From the NCBI GenBank assembly GCA_016286535.1, contig JAEESZ010000006.1:124001-188000 (forward strand): a DNA stretch of 64,000 nt, given 5' to 3'. How positions within the stretch are numbered: position 1 is the first letter of the stretch; each line of letters begins with the position of its first letter. Both the position numbers and the translations under genes were made by a program. This DNA comes from Treponema sp. (GTDB taxonomy: Bacteria > Spirochaetota > Spirochaetia > Treponematales > Treponemataceae). This document shows, in pieces, positions 17,386 through 26,169 of the stretch. Under the pieces are notes generated by a model. The model searched no databases. It had not been told where the DNA came from and saw nothing but the letters and a program-made list of their open reading frames with translations.

Positions 17386-18390
17386 ATGGTAACACTAAAA
17401 GATATTGCACGAGAATGCAAGGTTTCATTCTCAACCGTAAGCAAAGCCCTCAAGGGCAGCCCGGAAATCAGCGTCGATACCATTAAAATGGTACAGACTA
17501 AAGCCCAGGAAATGGGTTATCATCCTAACATTGCAGCAAGGACTTTGCGAACAAACAAAACAAACAACATCGGAGTTATTTTTGAAGACAAAACAGGAGC
17601 AGGTTTTCAGCACCAGTATTTTGCCAAAATTATCAGTGGTTTACAGTATGTTGCCCAGGAGAAGGGCTACGACATAACCTTTACAAGTGCAGAGAGCAAC
17701 AGCGAAAATGATTATTACAATCATGTTAAGGCAAGAAATTTTGACGGAGTTGCTATTCTTAGTGCCGATTTTAATCAGAGCGGAGTTATTAATCTTGTAA
17801 AGAGCGAAATCCCGACCGTAACCCTGGACTATTTTTACGACAACAATCACACGGCAATTATGAGTGATAACGAAAAAGGAATGACAGAACTTACTGAGTT
17901 TGTTATTTCTGCAGGTCACAAAAAAATCGGAATGATTCATGGCGAAGACACTTTAGTTACAAGGGAACGTATTCAGATTTTCAAAAAAATCTGTAAAGAG
18001 CACGGAATAGAAACTCCACCCGAGTATTTTTGCGAAGCCCTTTATCACGATCCTATAACCAGCGGCGAAGCTACAAACATCCTTCTTTCTCTTGAAAATC
18101 CCCCTACCTGTATTTTTTATCCCGACGACTATTCAGCCCTGGGCGGTATAAGGGAACTCAACAGCCATAACCTTAAACCCGGAAAAGACATCAGCATTGT
18201 TGGCTATGACGGAATTATGCTTACTTCCATGATGCTGCCTCCCCTTACAACCTATGAACAGAACGGCGTTGAAATTGGAAGAAAGATGGCCGAAGCCCTT
18301 ATTCAGAACATCGAAGAAAGTGATTACAAGAGCAAAAGATTAATGATTACAGGCCGGCTTTTAAAAGGCGGAACAGTCTCTAATATTTAA
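17386..18390 (+). CDS. LacI-family transcriptional regulator (cellobiose phosphorylase locus)
   Basis: The 334-residue regulator starts with a LacI helix-turn-helix (LKDIARECKVSFSTVSKALKG) and hinge (GYHPNIAARTLRT), followed by a periplasmic-binding-protein-like sugar-sensing domain (NNIGVIFED, VTLDYFYDN, GMIHGE, SIVGYDG). It lies 114 bases upstream of the cellobiose phosphorylase gene, and AACGTT-centred palindromes occur in front of both genes. I infer that it represses both and is released by cellobiose or a related sugar. The mRNA may be leaderless, since no Shine-Dalgarno sequence precedes the ATG. Confidence 0.93.
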   Translation: MVTLKDIARECKVSFSTVSKALKGSPEISVDTIKMVQTKAQEMGYHPNIAARTLRTNKTNNIGVIFEDKTGAGFQHQYFAKIISGLQYVAQEKGYDITFTSAESNSENDYYNHVKARNFDGVAILSADFNQSGVINLVKSEIPTVTLDYFYDNNHTAIMSDNEKGMTELTEFVISAGHKKIGMIHGEDTLVTRERIQIFKKICKEHGIETPPEYFCEALYHDPITSGEATNILLSLENPPTCIFYPDDYSALGGIRELNSHNLKPGKDISIVGYDGIMLTSMMLPPLTTYEQNGVEIGRKMAEALIQNIEESDYKSKRLMITGRLLKGGTVSNI

Positions 18391-18398
18391 TTTTTTTC

Positions 18399-18427
18399 TT
18401 GTGGAAAAATAATAAATATTGTATAAT
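18399..18427 (+). promoter_or_regulatory. Promoter of cellobiose phosphorylase
   Basis: TTGTGG (18399-18404) and TATAAT (18422-18427) are spaced by 17 bases. The operator pair begins about eleven bases downstream, a position suited to repression of initiation. Confidence 0.6.
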
Positions 18428-18436
18428 TCTTTTACT

Positions 18437-18455
18437 ACAACGTTTTCGTAACGTT
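18437..18455. promoter_or_regulatory. Double AACGTT operator before cellobiose phosphorylase
   Basis: Two AACGTT cores (centred at 18441/18442 and 18452/18453) lie eleven bases apart, one helical turn, just after the -10. GTTTTCG between them matches a half-site of the lacI-gene operator. Confidence 0.6.
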
Positions 18456-18504
18456 AAATTATTCTGCTTATACTAAAAAACTGAAAAATTACAGAGGTTA
18501 CAAC

Positions 18505-20991
18505 ATGAAATTTGGTCATTTTGATGATTCAAACCGCGAGTATGTTATTGAAACTCCTCGCACCCCTTACCCTTGGATTAACTACCTGGGAAGCGAAAAA
18601 TTCTTCTCCCTGGTATCAAATACAAGCGGCGGATATTCTTTTTATACAGATGCAAGACTTCGTCGTCTGACTCGTTACCGTTATAACGACATGCCATTAG
18701 ACAACAACGGTCACTATTTCTTCATCAAAGATGGAGATACAATCTGGAATCCAGGCTGGCAGCCTTGTCAGACTGAACTTGATTCATATGAATGCCGACA
18801 CGGTTTTGGATATTCAAAATTCACTTCTAAAAAGAATGACCTTCAGGCTCAGGCACTTTATTTTGTTCCTCTTGGAGAAAACGCAGAAGTAGAAATGATT
18901 ACCTTAAAAAATGAAGGTAAAGCAGATAAAAAAATCAGCCTTGTTTCTTTTGTTGAATGGTGTCTCTACAACGCAAGCGATGACTGCCAGAACTTCCAGA
19001 GAAACTTCTCTACAGGCGAAGTAGAAATTGAAGGAAGCGCAATCTATCATAAAACAGAATATCGCGAAAGAAGAAATCACTTTGCTTTCTACTGGTGTAA
19101 TCAGAAAATTGACGGTTTTGATACAGACAGAGAAACTTTCCTTGGCCTTTATAATTCTATTTCTGCTCCAAAAACAGTTGTAGAAGGAAAGAGCGGAAAC
19201 TCTGTTGCCGACGGATGGTCACCAATTGCTTCGCACAGACTTGAAGTAAGCCTTAAAGCCGGCGAAGAAAAAACTTTCATTTTCGTACTTGGTTATATTG
19301 AAAACGAAGATAATAAAAAATTCCTTTCAGAAGCAGATAAGGAAGCCGCTCTTAAAGCAGGCCTTTTAAGAACTAATACAGCAAGCGGAATTATCAATAA
19401 AGAAAAAGCTTATGCTTTACAGAAGAAATTCGACAGCAAAGAAAAAGTTCTTGCTTCTCTTGCCGCCTTACGTGCCTTCTGGGATGAAACCCTTTCACAC
19501 TTCTCTATTAAGACTGGAGATGAAAAACTTGACCGTATGGCAGTATGGAACCAGTATCAGTGTGTAGTAACTTACAACTTTGCACGTTCTGCTTCTTACT
19601 TTGAAAGTGGAATTGGCCGTGGACTTGGCTTCCGCGATACTTCTCAGGATATGCTTGGTGCTGCTCATCAGCTTCCTGCAAGCCGCATCCGCGAACGCCT
19701 TTACGATGTTGCTGCAACCCAGTTTGAAGACGGTTCTGCTTACCATCAGTTCCAGCCTCTTACAAAAAGAGGAAATGCAGATATCGGTTCTAACTTTAAT
19801 GATGATCCTCTCTGGCTTGTTCTTGGTGTTGGAAACTATATCCGCGAAACAGGAGATGTTGACTTCCTTAAAGTAGACGTTCCTTTTGATAACAGTGAAA
19901 CAAACAAGGCTACAATGTTTGAACATTTACGCCGCTCATACAACTACATTCCAAATCACATGGGACCACATGGACTTCCTCTTATTGGTCGTGCCGACTG
20001 GAATGACTGTTTGAACTTAAACTGCTTCTCTACAAATCCAAACGATTCTTTCCAGACTTCTACAAACAAAGACGGAAAGAATGCAGAATCTGTAATGATT
20101 GCCCAGATGTTTGTTTTTGTTACACCTGATTATGTTCAGATGTGCCGCCTCATGGGTGATGAAGCTGAAGCAAAGAGAGCTGAAGACCTTTGCAAAAAAA
20201 TGGAAGAAGCTATCTGTACTGCCGGCTGGGACGGAGAATGGTACGTTCGTGCTTACGATGATTTTGGTCACAAAATCGGTTCAAAAGAATGTGAAGACGG
20301 AAAAATATTTATTGAAAGCCAGGGCTTTGGAACAATGGCAAAAATCGGTAAAGACAAAGGTTATCCGGAAAAATCTCTGGACAGCGTAAAGAAATATCTT
20401 GATTCTAAATATGGTATTGTAATTCTCTGGCCTGCTTACCAGAACTATCATGTAGAACTTGGAGAAGTATCTTCTTATCCACCTGGATACAAAGAGAACG
20501 GAGGTATTTTCTGTCACAACAATCCATGGGTAATTATTGGAGAAGTTGTAAACGGACGTCCAGAAGATGCCTTTGAACACTACACAAAAATTGCTCCAGC
20601 CTGGGTTGAAGAAAAATGGTCTGATATTCACCGTACAGAACCTTATGTATACAGCCAGATGGTTGCAGGAAAAGAGGCCCGCCGCGAAGGTGAAGCTAAA
20701 AACTCATGGCTTACAGGAACAGCAGCCTGGAACTTTGTTGCACTTTCTCAGTACATCTGCGGTTTACGTCCACAGCATGCTGGTCTTGAAATTGAGCCTC
20801 GCCTGCCTTCTCACATTAAAAATGCTGAGCTCACAAGAAAATTCCGTGGTGTTACCTATCACATTACTGTAGAAAACAAAAAGAACGACGGAAAAGTAAG
20901 CCTTGAAGTAAAAGGCGGAAAAGCTGACGGTCTTATTGTAAAAGCAGACAATGGAGTAAAAGAAGTATTTGTAAAAGCTACTGTAGCATAA
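18505..20991 (+). CDS. Cellobiose phosphorylase (GH94)
   Basis: This 828-residue cytoplasmic enzyme splits cellobiose with phosphate into glucose-1-phosphate and glucose, saving one ATP compared with hydrolysis. The sequence follows clostridial cellobiose phosphorylases closely along its length: KFGHFDDSNREYVI, PYPWINYLG, NFQRNFSTGEVEIEG, ESGIGRGLGFRDTSQD, the catalytic-Asp region GRADWNDCLNLN (about residues 496-507), SYPPGYKENGGIFCHNN and GEAKNSWLTGTAAWN. No signal peptide is present. A strong terminator follows. Control by the preceding LacI regulator is inferred from the operators. A transporter for cellobiose is not adjacent. Confidence 0.96.
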   Translation: MKFGHFDDSNREYVIETPRTPYPWINYLGSEKFFSLVSNTSGGYSFYTDARLRRLTRYRYNDMPLDNNGHYFFIKDGDTIWNPGWQPCQTELDSYECRHGFGYSKFTSKKNDLQAQALYFVPLGENAEVEMITLKNEGKADKKISLVSFVEWCLYNASDDCQNFQRNFSTGEVEIEGSAIYHKTEYRERRNHFAFYWCNQKIDGFDTDRETFLGLYNSISAPKTVVEGKSGNSVADGWSPIASHRLEVSLKAGEEKTFIFVLGYIENEDNKKFLSEADKEAALKAGLLRTNTASGIINKEKAYALQKKFDSKEKVLASLAALRAFWDETLSHFSIKTGDEKLDRMAVWNQYQCVVTYNFARSASYFESGIGRGLGFRDTSQDMLGAAHQLPASRIRERLYDVAATQFEDGSAYHQFQPLTKRGNADIGSNFNDDPLWLVLGVGNYIRETGDVDFLKVDVPFDNSETNKATMFEHLRRSYNYIPNHMGPHGLPLIGRADWNDCLNLNCFSTNPNDSFQTSTNKDGKNAESVMIAQMFVFVTPDYVQMCRLMGDEAEAKRAEDLCKKMEEAICTAGWDGEWYVRAYDDFGHKIGSKECEDGKIFIESQGFGTMAKIGKDKGYPEKSLDSVKKYLDSKYGIVILWPAYQNYHVELGEVSSYPPGYKENGGIFCHNNPWVIIGEVVNGRPEDAFEHYTKIAPAWVEEKWSDIHRTEPYVYSQMVAGKEARREGEAKNSWLTGTAAWNFVALSQYICGLRPQHAGLEIEPRLPSHIKNAELTRKFRGVTYHITVENKKNDGKVSLEVKGGKADGLIVKADNGVKEVFVKATVA

Positions 20992-21011
20992 TAAAAGCAG
21001 ATACTTAAGTT

Positions 21012-21047
21012 AAAATGGCTTCGTTATAAAACGAAGCCATTTTTTTT
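21012..21047 (+). terminator. Terminator after cellobiose phosphorylase
   Basis: AAAATGGCTTCGTT pairs with AACGAAGCCATTTT around ATAA and is followed by a T-run; 14 bp perfect stem. Confidence 0.93.
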
Positions 21048-21120
21048 GTTTTAACCTTGAATTCCCTTTATTATATTAGTAGTATTTAAATGTAAGATAT
21101 AATTAGAGGAGACTAACAAT

Positions 21121-21897
21121 ATGGTTAAAAATTATTTTGATTTGACTGGTCAGGTTGCTATTGTAACAGGCTGTTCAACAGGTCTTGGAGTACAGATGGC
21201 TAAAGCTTTAGCAAACCAGGGTGCAAATATAGTTGCAATTGCAAGACGTAAAGACAAACTTGAAGAAGTTTGTGCCCAGATAGAAAAAGACTTCGGTGTA
21301 AAAACACTTTCTATTCCCTGCGATATTACAGATACAGACAAAGTAAATGCAGCCGTAGACCTTGTTATGGAAAAATTCGGACGCATTGATATTCTTATCA
21401 ACAATGCAGGAACAGGAGCTGTAGCCCCTGCAGAAGACATTACAGATGAACAGTTCAATAACGAGATTAATATTGATATGTTCGGATCTTTCAGACTGGC
21501 TAGAGCCTGTGCTAAAAAAGCCATGATTCCTGCTAAATACGGTAGAATCATTAATATTGCTTCTATGTATGGTTTAGTTGGAAATAAGGTAGCCCCATGC
21601 TCTCCTTACCATGCAGCAAAGGGCGGCGTTGTAAACCTTACAAGAGGTCTTGCAGCTGAATGGGGAAAATACAATATCAACGTAAATGCAATCTGCCCGG
21701 GCTACTTCTATTCACCATTAACAAAAGAAACTCTGGATTCAGACTTCTTCCAGCAGAATGCTCAGACCATGATTCCTTTAAGCCGATATGGTAACGAAGG
21801 TGAACTGGATACAACCGCTATCTTCCTTTCAAGTAAGGCTTCAAGCTATGTAACAGGCGTTATTCTTCCTGTAGACGGCGGCTACACCTGTATGTAA
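21121..21897 (+). CDS. Short-chain dehydrogenase, gluconate 5-dehydrogenase-like
   Basis: The 258-residue oxidoreductase has the SDR cofactor motif TGCSTGLG near residues 16-23, the NNAG motif (DILINNAGTG), the catalytic Ser (NIASMYG) and the Tyr-x3-Lys motif in SPYHAAKGG, and a C-terminal VTGVILPVDGGYTC. The overall pattern is closest to gluconate 5-dehydrogenase/KduD-type SDRs, so a sugar acid or polyol substrate is plausible but not proven. An AGAGGAG ribosome site precedes the ATG. It is flanked by terminators on both sides and appears monocistronic. The KDG kinase and aldolase in the same window lie 31 kb away. Confidence 0.88.
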   Translation: MVKNYFDLTGQVAIVTGCSTGLGVQMAKALANQGANIVAIARRKDKLEEVCAQIEKDFGVKTLSIPCDITDTDKVNAAVDLVMEKFGRIDILINNAGTGAVAPAEDITDEQFNNEINIDMFGSFRLARACAKKAMIPAKYGRIINIASMYGLVGNKVAPCSPYHAAKGGVVNLTRGLAAEWGKYNINVNAICPGYFYSPLTKETLDSDFFQQNAQTMIPLSRYGNEGELDTTAIFLSSKASSYVTGVILPVDGGYTCM

Positions 21898-21926
21898 TCA
21901 AACTGCATAAATAATTTATACAGATA

Positions 21927-21979
21927 AAAAAAGCCTGATTTAGTTTCCTTATATAAAGGGGACCAAATCAGGCTTTATT
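21927..21979. terminator. Bidirectional terminator between SDR and symporter genes
   Basis: AAGCCTGATTTAGT (21931-21944) pairs with ACCAAATCAGGCTT (21962-21975), with T-runs at both ends for the two convergent genes. Confidence 0.88.
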
Positions 21980-21998
21980 ATTCAGGGCAAATACTTAC

Positions 21999-23417
21999 TT
22001 ACTGTAAAGTAGGATATTTTTCGAAATAAGCCCTTGTTTCTTTTGCAACAACTCCAGAAAGAACAAGCAGAGAAATACAGTTAGGGATTGCCATTAAACC
22101 ATTTGTAATATCTGCAATAGTCCAAACCTGTTTCAATGTCATATAAGGACCAATTGCAACAGCGAGAATATAAAGCCATCTGTAAACTTTTACTACAATC
22201 ATATTTCCGCCGGTTAAGTATTCAAGACATTTTTCTGAATAGTAGTCCCAGCCAAGAATTGTTGTAAAGGCAAAGAATACAAGACAAAGCATTAAAAGGA
22301 ACTGAACAGAAATACCGTCTCCACCAAGAATTGCAGAGAAAGCTTTTGCAGTAAGGGCTGAACCTTCTGCACCACTGTTCCATACATCACCACCGGCAAG
22401 AACGATTGAAAGACCTGTCATTGTACAGATAATAAGTGTATCAATTACAGTTCCTGTCATGTTTACCATACCCTGCTCTACAGGTTCATCTGTCTGAACT
22501 GCAGCAGCTGCAATAGGAGCAGAACCAAGTCCGGCCTCGTTAGAGAAGATTCCACGGGCAATACCTTTCTGCATAGCCATGCGGATAATAGTTCCGGCAG
22601 CAGCACCGGCAACAGCTTTAACACCTGTATCTACACCAAATGCCCCTTTGAAAATAAGGGCAAATGCTGCAGGAATTCTTGTTGCATTCATAATGATTAC
22701 AGAAACACCAAGGAATACGTAAATTACAGCCATTACAGGAACAACCTTTTCTGCAACTTTAGAGATTCGTTTAAGACCACCAATAACTACAAGAGCAGTA
22801 CAGATTGTAATAATTGCACCACCAATTACAGTAGCAATAGAATATTCATTATTAAGGATGGTAACTGTATTAGCCATATCAGGGTCAAAGGCATTCTGAA
22901 TTGCAGTACAAATACCACTTACCTGGGTAAAGGTACCAATACCAAGAAGACCTACAAGAGTTCCGAAAATAGCAAAAAGAACTGCAAGCCATTTCCATTT
23001 TTTACCCATACCTTTTTCAATTACGTAGAAAGGTCCGCCAAGAACATGGCCGTCTTCTTTTACTTCACGATATTTAATCGAAAGCATACATTCTGCATAT
23101 TTAGTGGCAGTTCCTAAAAGGGCTGCAACCCACATCCAGAAAAGGGCACCAGGTCCACCTGCCAGAATAGCAGTTGCAACACCAACAATGTTACCGGTAC
23201 CAATGGTTGCAGAAAGTGCTGTACAAAGGGCAGAGAAACCAGAAAGTTCTCCCTTTCCTTCATTTTCTTTAAAGATGCTTTTGAAAGCACGTCCAAGCTT
23301 TGTGAACTGAATACCGCGGGTAGCAATGGTCATAACAATACCAGTTACCAGGATCAGCGCAATTGTAGGGATTCCCCATACAACGTCATCAATTGAATCA
23401 AGGATTTTTTGAAACAT
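21999..23417 (-). CDS. Sodium:amino acid (alanine/glycine) symporter, AGCS family
   Basis: The 472-residue integral membrane protein takes up alanine or glycine with Na+. It has about ten hydrophobic segments and the family signatures GFSALCTALSATIGTGNIVGVA near residues 60-81 and GIFSNEAGLGSAPIAAAA near 285-302. GGPGALFWMW and CLVFFAFTTILGWDYYSEK also fit. An AAGGAA ribosome site precedes the ATG. It is a single gene, divergent from the xylanase gene and convergent with the SDR. No riboswitch-like structure is visible in the short upstream spacer, only a 9-bp inverted repeat. Confidence 0.95.
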   Translation of the reverse strand: MFQKILDSIDDVVWGIPTIALILVTGIVMTIATRGIQFTKLGRAFKSIFKENEGKGELSGFSALCTALSATIGTGNIVGVATAILAGGPGALFWMWVAALLGTATKYAECMLSIKYREVKEDGHVLGGPFYVIEKGMGKKWKWLAVLFAIFGTLVGLLGIGTFTQVSGICTAIQNAFDPDMANTVTILNNEYSIATVIGGAIITICTALVVIGGLKRISKVAEKVVPVMAVIYVFLGVSVIIMNATRIPAAFALIFKGAFGVDTGVKAVAGAAAGTIIRMAMQKGIARGIFSNEAGLGSAPIAAAAVQTDEPVEQGMVNMTGTVIDTLIICTMTGLSIVLAGGDVWNSGAEGSALTAKAFSAILGGDGISVQFLLMLCLVFFAFTTILGWDYYSEKCLEYLTGGNMIVVKVYRWLYILAVAIGPYMTLKQVWTIADITNGLMAIPNCISLLVLSGVVAKETRAYFEKYPTLQ

Positions 23418-23484
23418 AAAAGATTCCTTAAATTAGTTTAAATAGATTTATTAAATTATTCTGCAATGAATGCAAAATACTACT

Positions 23485-23529
23485 AATTTTACCATAAAAA
23501 CGCCAGAATCGCAAATTAAAGGTAAAATT
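23485..23529. promoter_or_regulatory. Inverted repeat between divergent symporter and xylanase genes
   Basis: AATTTTACC (23485-23493) and GGTAAAATT (23521-23529) form a perfect 9-bp inverted repeat separated by 27 bases. It may be a pair of regulator half-sites or a hairpin. Confidence 0.4.
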
Positions 23530-23556
23530 CCTTATGTATTTTCAGATTAAGTGATG

Positions 23557-23562
23557 TAAAAT
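23557..23562 (+). promoter_or_regulatory. -10 hexamer immediately upstream of xylanase (leaderless candidate)
   Basis: TAAAAT ends six bases before the ATG at 23569, and no ribosome site is present. The -35 is weak (TTATGT-like). Confidence 0.45.
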
Positions 23563-23568
23563 TAAATT

Positions 23569-25062
23569 ATGAAACGTTTTACTTATTTATTATTTATCCC
23601 CCTCTGTTTATCCCTTTTTGCCTGTACTTCAAAAGATGATAAGCAGCTTATTACAATTACAAACTCGATTGCAGACCAGCTTTCAAAAAATAACTGTGAA
23701 GCAGCCTACAACAGGATGAGCGAAGATTACAAGCTTTCCATAAGTCTTGCCCGTTTTGAAGAAGAATGGAAGGCCTTTACCAGCGGAGCTGCCTGCACTT
23801 CCTTTAAAAGTCGGGCTGTAAAAACAGATACAAGCGCTTACAAAAGCTTTCAGACAAAATTTCGGTTTGATAAGAAAACTCTCTATGCAAATTTTATTTT
23901 TGGGAAAGGCGCCCTTTACCCTACAGGACTTAAGCTTTCAGAAAATAAAAATCTTATATCATCAAAGAATAAAAAAGACGGACAAACTTTAAGGGAACTT
24001 TCAGATGCTTACTTTAAGATTGGAAGCGGAATCTACGGTTATAACAGGAAAACCTGTGCCATTAATTATCCTGAATATATGGATACTTTGAAAACACATT
24101 TTTCCAGCTGTACAATGACAAACCTTATGAAGCCCTCTTCCATTCTTAATCAAAAAAAGAGTAAGGAAAATATTAAAAATGGAATTGAGGAGCCTTATCT
24201 GGACTTTTCTGCAATTGAAGATACTTTACAGTGGTGTCTTGATAATAACGTAAAAATGAGGGGACATACTCTTGTATGGCACACCCAGGCCCCAGTCTGG
24301 TTCTTCAAAGAAAATTATGATGACAAGGGTAACTATGTAAGCCGCGAAGTTATGATAAATCGAATGGACAGTATGATTAAACAGTATATGGAATACTGCC
24401 AGACAAAGTTTCCCGGAGTTGTTTATTGCTGGGATGTTGTAAACGAAGCAGTAGATCCTGCAAACGGCGATAAAAACAGTCCTTTCCGCTGCCGCATTAT
24501 GAACGATAAGGAAAGAAATAACTGGTATTTTACTATAGGAGCTGATTACCCCCGTCTGGCCTTTATAAGTGCAAGAAAATATGCAGCACCTGGAGTTGCC
24601 CTCTTTTACAATGATTACGGAACAACAGATAAAAGTAAAAGAGAGTGCATTTACAAACTTTGCAAGAGCTTAAAGGAAGAAGGCCTTATTGACGGTATTG
24701 GTATGCAGGCTTACTGGGACAACAGAAATCCAAGTCTTAAAACAATTGCAGATACAATTAATTACTATGCAGAATTAGGACTTGAAATTCAGCTTACAGA
24801 ATGGAGTATGAATGCAGATGCCTATAATGAAAGAGGACTTGAAACTCAGGCAGAGCGCTATGCTTCAATCTTCAGATTACTGCAAAAACTCGATACCCAG
24901 GGAGGCGGTAAGGCAAACATTACCTGTGTTTCAACTTTTGGTGTAATGGACGGTTACCCTCTTTACAGTAACGACAAAACAAGTTCAAGATTCTTTGATA
25001 AGGATTTAAAGCCAAAACCTGTATTTCACAGCGTTAAAGAAACGCTGCAACTCTTTTATTAA
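23569..25062 (+). CDS. GH10 endo-1,4-beta-xylanase lipoprotein with N-terminal extra domain
   Basis: The 497-residue protein is a surface or periplasmic lipoprotein (lipobox LFAC, Cys19) that cuts xylan backbones. The GH10 barrel occupies about residues 145-490: RGHTLVWHTQAPVW, the acid/base Glu293 in WDVVNEA and the nucleophile Glu411 in QLTEWS. The usual ENxMK motif reads TNLMK, so a substrate-binding glutamate is replaced. An extra ~100-residue region after the lipobox (ITNSIADQLSKNNCEAAYNRMS) resembles a DUF3887/NTF2-like domain; this is inference. It stands alone, with no other xylan gene adjacent. The ATG follows a -10 hexamer directly, suggesting a leaderless mRNA. Confidence 0.92.
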   Translation: MKRFTYLLFIPLCLSLFACTSKDDKQLITITNSIADQLSKNNCEAAYNRMSEDYKLSISLARFEEEWKAFTSGAACTSFKSRAVKTDTSAYKSFQTKFRFDKKTLYANFIFGKGALYPTGLKLSENKNLISSKNKKDGQTLRELSDAYFKIGSGIYGYNRKTCAINYPEYMDTLKTHFSSCTMTNLMKPSSILNQKKSKENIKNGIEEPYLDFSAIEDTLQWCLDNNVKMRGHTLVWHTQAPVWFFKENYDDKGNYVSREVMINRMDSMIKQYMEYCQTKFPGVVYCWDVVNEAVDPANGDKNSPFRCRIMNDKERNNWYFTIGADYPRLAFISARKYAAPGVALFYNDYGTTDKSKRECIYKLCKSLKEEGLIDGIGMQAYWDNRNPSLKTIADTINYYAELGLEIQLTEWSMNADAYNERGLETQAERYASIFRLLQKLDTQGGGKANITCVSTFGVMDGYPLYSNDKTSSRFFDKDLKPKPVFHSVKETLQLFY

Positions 25063-25098
25063 ATAAGGCCAAATAACGGACTCTTGAACAAAGAAAAG

Positions 25099-25192
25099 AA
25101 AAGGGGCTGTCCTGAAAGTTAGTTAAAACTTTACAAAGGACAGCCCCTTCTTATATATGTAATCATCCTGGAGCTTTGCTTCGACAGGATGC
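25099..25192. other. Two hairpins downstream of xylanase
   Basis: AAGGGGCTGTCC (25101-25112) pairs with GGACAGCCCCTT (25138-25149), with AAAGTT/AACTTT pairing inside; a second stem is CATCCTG (25164-25170) with CAGGATG (25185-25191). They may end the xylanase transcript although their T-runs are poor. Confidence 0.5.
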
Positions 25193-25196
25193 AAAA

Positions 25197-25227
25197 AAAA
25201 AGAAGTTTCACAAGGAAACTTCTTTTT
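25197..25227 (-). terminator. Terminator of tRNA-Cys
   Basis: AGAAGTTTC pairs with GAAACTTCT, flanked by A- and T-runs. On the minus strand it lies immediately downstream of the tRNA. Confidence 0.8.
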
Positions 25228-25228
25228 A

Positions 25229-25300
25229 AGGAGTGGATAGGAGTCGAACCTACCAATGATGGTTTTGCAGACCAGTCCCTTACCGCTTGGGTACCACTCC
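25229..25300 (-). tRNA. tRNA-Cys (anticodon GCA)
   Basis: On the minus strand the acceptor arm GGAGTGG/CCACTCC, a D arm with AAGCGGTAAGGG, the anticodon loop CTGCAAA (GCA) and the T arm with TTCGACT fold into a standard cloverleaf. The discriminator base is T, as is typical of tRNA-Cys. The 3' CCA is not encoded. The outer anticodon-stem pair is mismatched (C-T). Confidence 0.93.
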
Positions 25301-25334
25301 AAAAGGTGTTTATAATATATACAAGACGGGCTCT

Positions 25335-25610
25335 TTAGTCAAGTGGTTGAAGTATATCTTTATTTGTAATTTCCAGGGCAATTACGGCACACAAAGAAAT
25401 TATAATATTACCGGTCAGGCCCGTATCAACAAGGATTGTAAGGAAGGGAAGACAAATTACACAAAGGTAAATTGCAGCGAGCCTTATAATATAAAGTCTG
25501 GTAAATTTTTCTCTGGAAGGTCTATTCTTAAAGAAGCGGATTAAAAACCATATTATATCCAGAAGAATAAGAATTTCTGCAATAAGCAGACATATATAAT
25601 TAATCTTCAT
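25335..25610 (-). CDS. Small three-segment membrane protein, unknown function
   Basis: The 91-residue product is mostly hydrophobic, with membrane segments near residues 4-25, 40-61 and 65-82 separated by basic turns (RFFKNRPSREKF). It follows the Nudix gene after one base, which supports it as a real gene in that operon. The family is not recognised. It could be an S-component-like or accessory protein of the ECF system three genes upstream, but at ~90 residues it is too short for a known S-component. Confidence 0.6.
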   Translation of the reverse strand: MKINYICLLIAEILILLDIIWFLIRFFKNRPSREKFTRLYIIRLAAIYLCVICLPFLTILVDTGLTGNIIISLCAVIALEITNKDILQPLD

Positions 25611-25611
25611 T

Positions 25612-26169
25612 TTATACCCCCTTCTTATTTTTTATAAAATCTATAAGTGTTTTTTTACTGCTTTCAAAGGCAAAAGGAATTTTTTCTATATCTTCCAAAG
25701 AAGAGACCTTTACAACCTTAAGGTCAGAAACTTCGCTTTCCTGAGGATGCAGGGTCTTTAATAAAGCATATAAATCCTTATAAGAGGACGGAAGTTTTGA
25801 AGAAAAAAACATATCACAGGTTTTATATTCAATATTCTTATATAAATAAGTATTAGGATAAGTACATATAAAAGAGATATTTTCAGGCTCAAATCCAAGC
25901 TCTTCCTTACACTCTCTTATAATGCCTTCCTCTGCCCTTTCATCCGCATCTATAAAACCGCCTGGAATTGCAAGATAGCCCTTCCTTGGTTCCTTTGCCC
26001 TTACTTCAAAAAGCACATTGTCAAAATCATCATATAAAACAAGACCGCAGGCAGCTGCAACATTACAGTATAAAAGAAAACCACAGTCGGAACAAAACCA
26101 TTTACGGTTATTATCGCAGACAATGTGTTTCTTTCCGCACAAAGGACAAAAATTAAAGGTATTTTCCAT
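25612..26169 (-). CDS. Nudix hydrolase with N-terminal zinc ribbon
   Basis: The 185-residue enzyme hydrolyses a nucleoside diphosphate linked to another group. Its N-terminus has two CxxC pairs (CPLCGKK at residues 8-14 and CSDCGF near 27-32), a zinc ribbon like that of NudC-type NADH pyrophosphatases. The Nudix box is intact: GGFIDADERAEEGIIRECKEELG near residues 70-92. The substrate could be NADH, ADP-ribose or a related compound. Its ATG overlaps the last base of the ECF gene stop, so translation may be coupled. Confidence 0.9.
   Translation of the reverse strand: MENTFNFCPLCGKKHIVCDNNRKWFCSDCGFLLYCNVAAACGLVLYDDFDNVLFEVRAKEPRKGYLAIPGGFIDADERAEEGIIRECKEELGFEPENISFICTYPNTYLYKNIEYKTCDMFFSSKLPSSYKDLYALLKTLHPQESEVSDLKVVKVSSLEDIEKIPFAFESSKKTLIDFIKNKKGV

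Noticed and set aside
25099-25150. Insertion-sequence end suggested by the GGGGCTGTCC inverted repeat
   Set aside because: No transposase or second copy is near and no target duplication is visible; a terminator hairpin is simpler.
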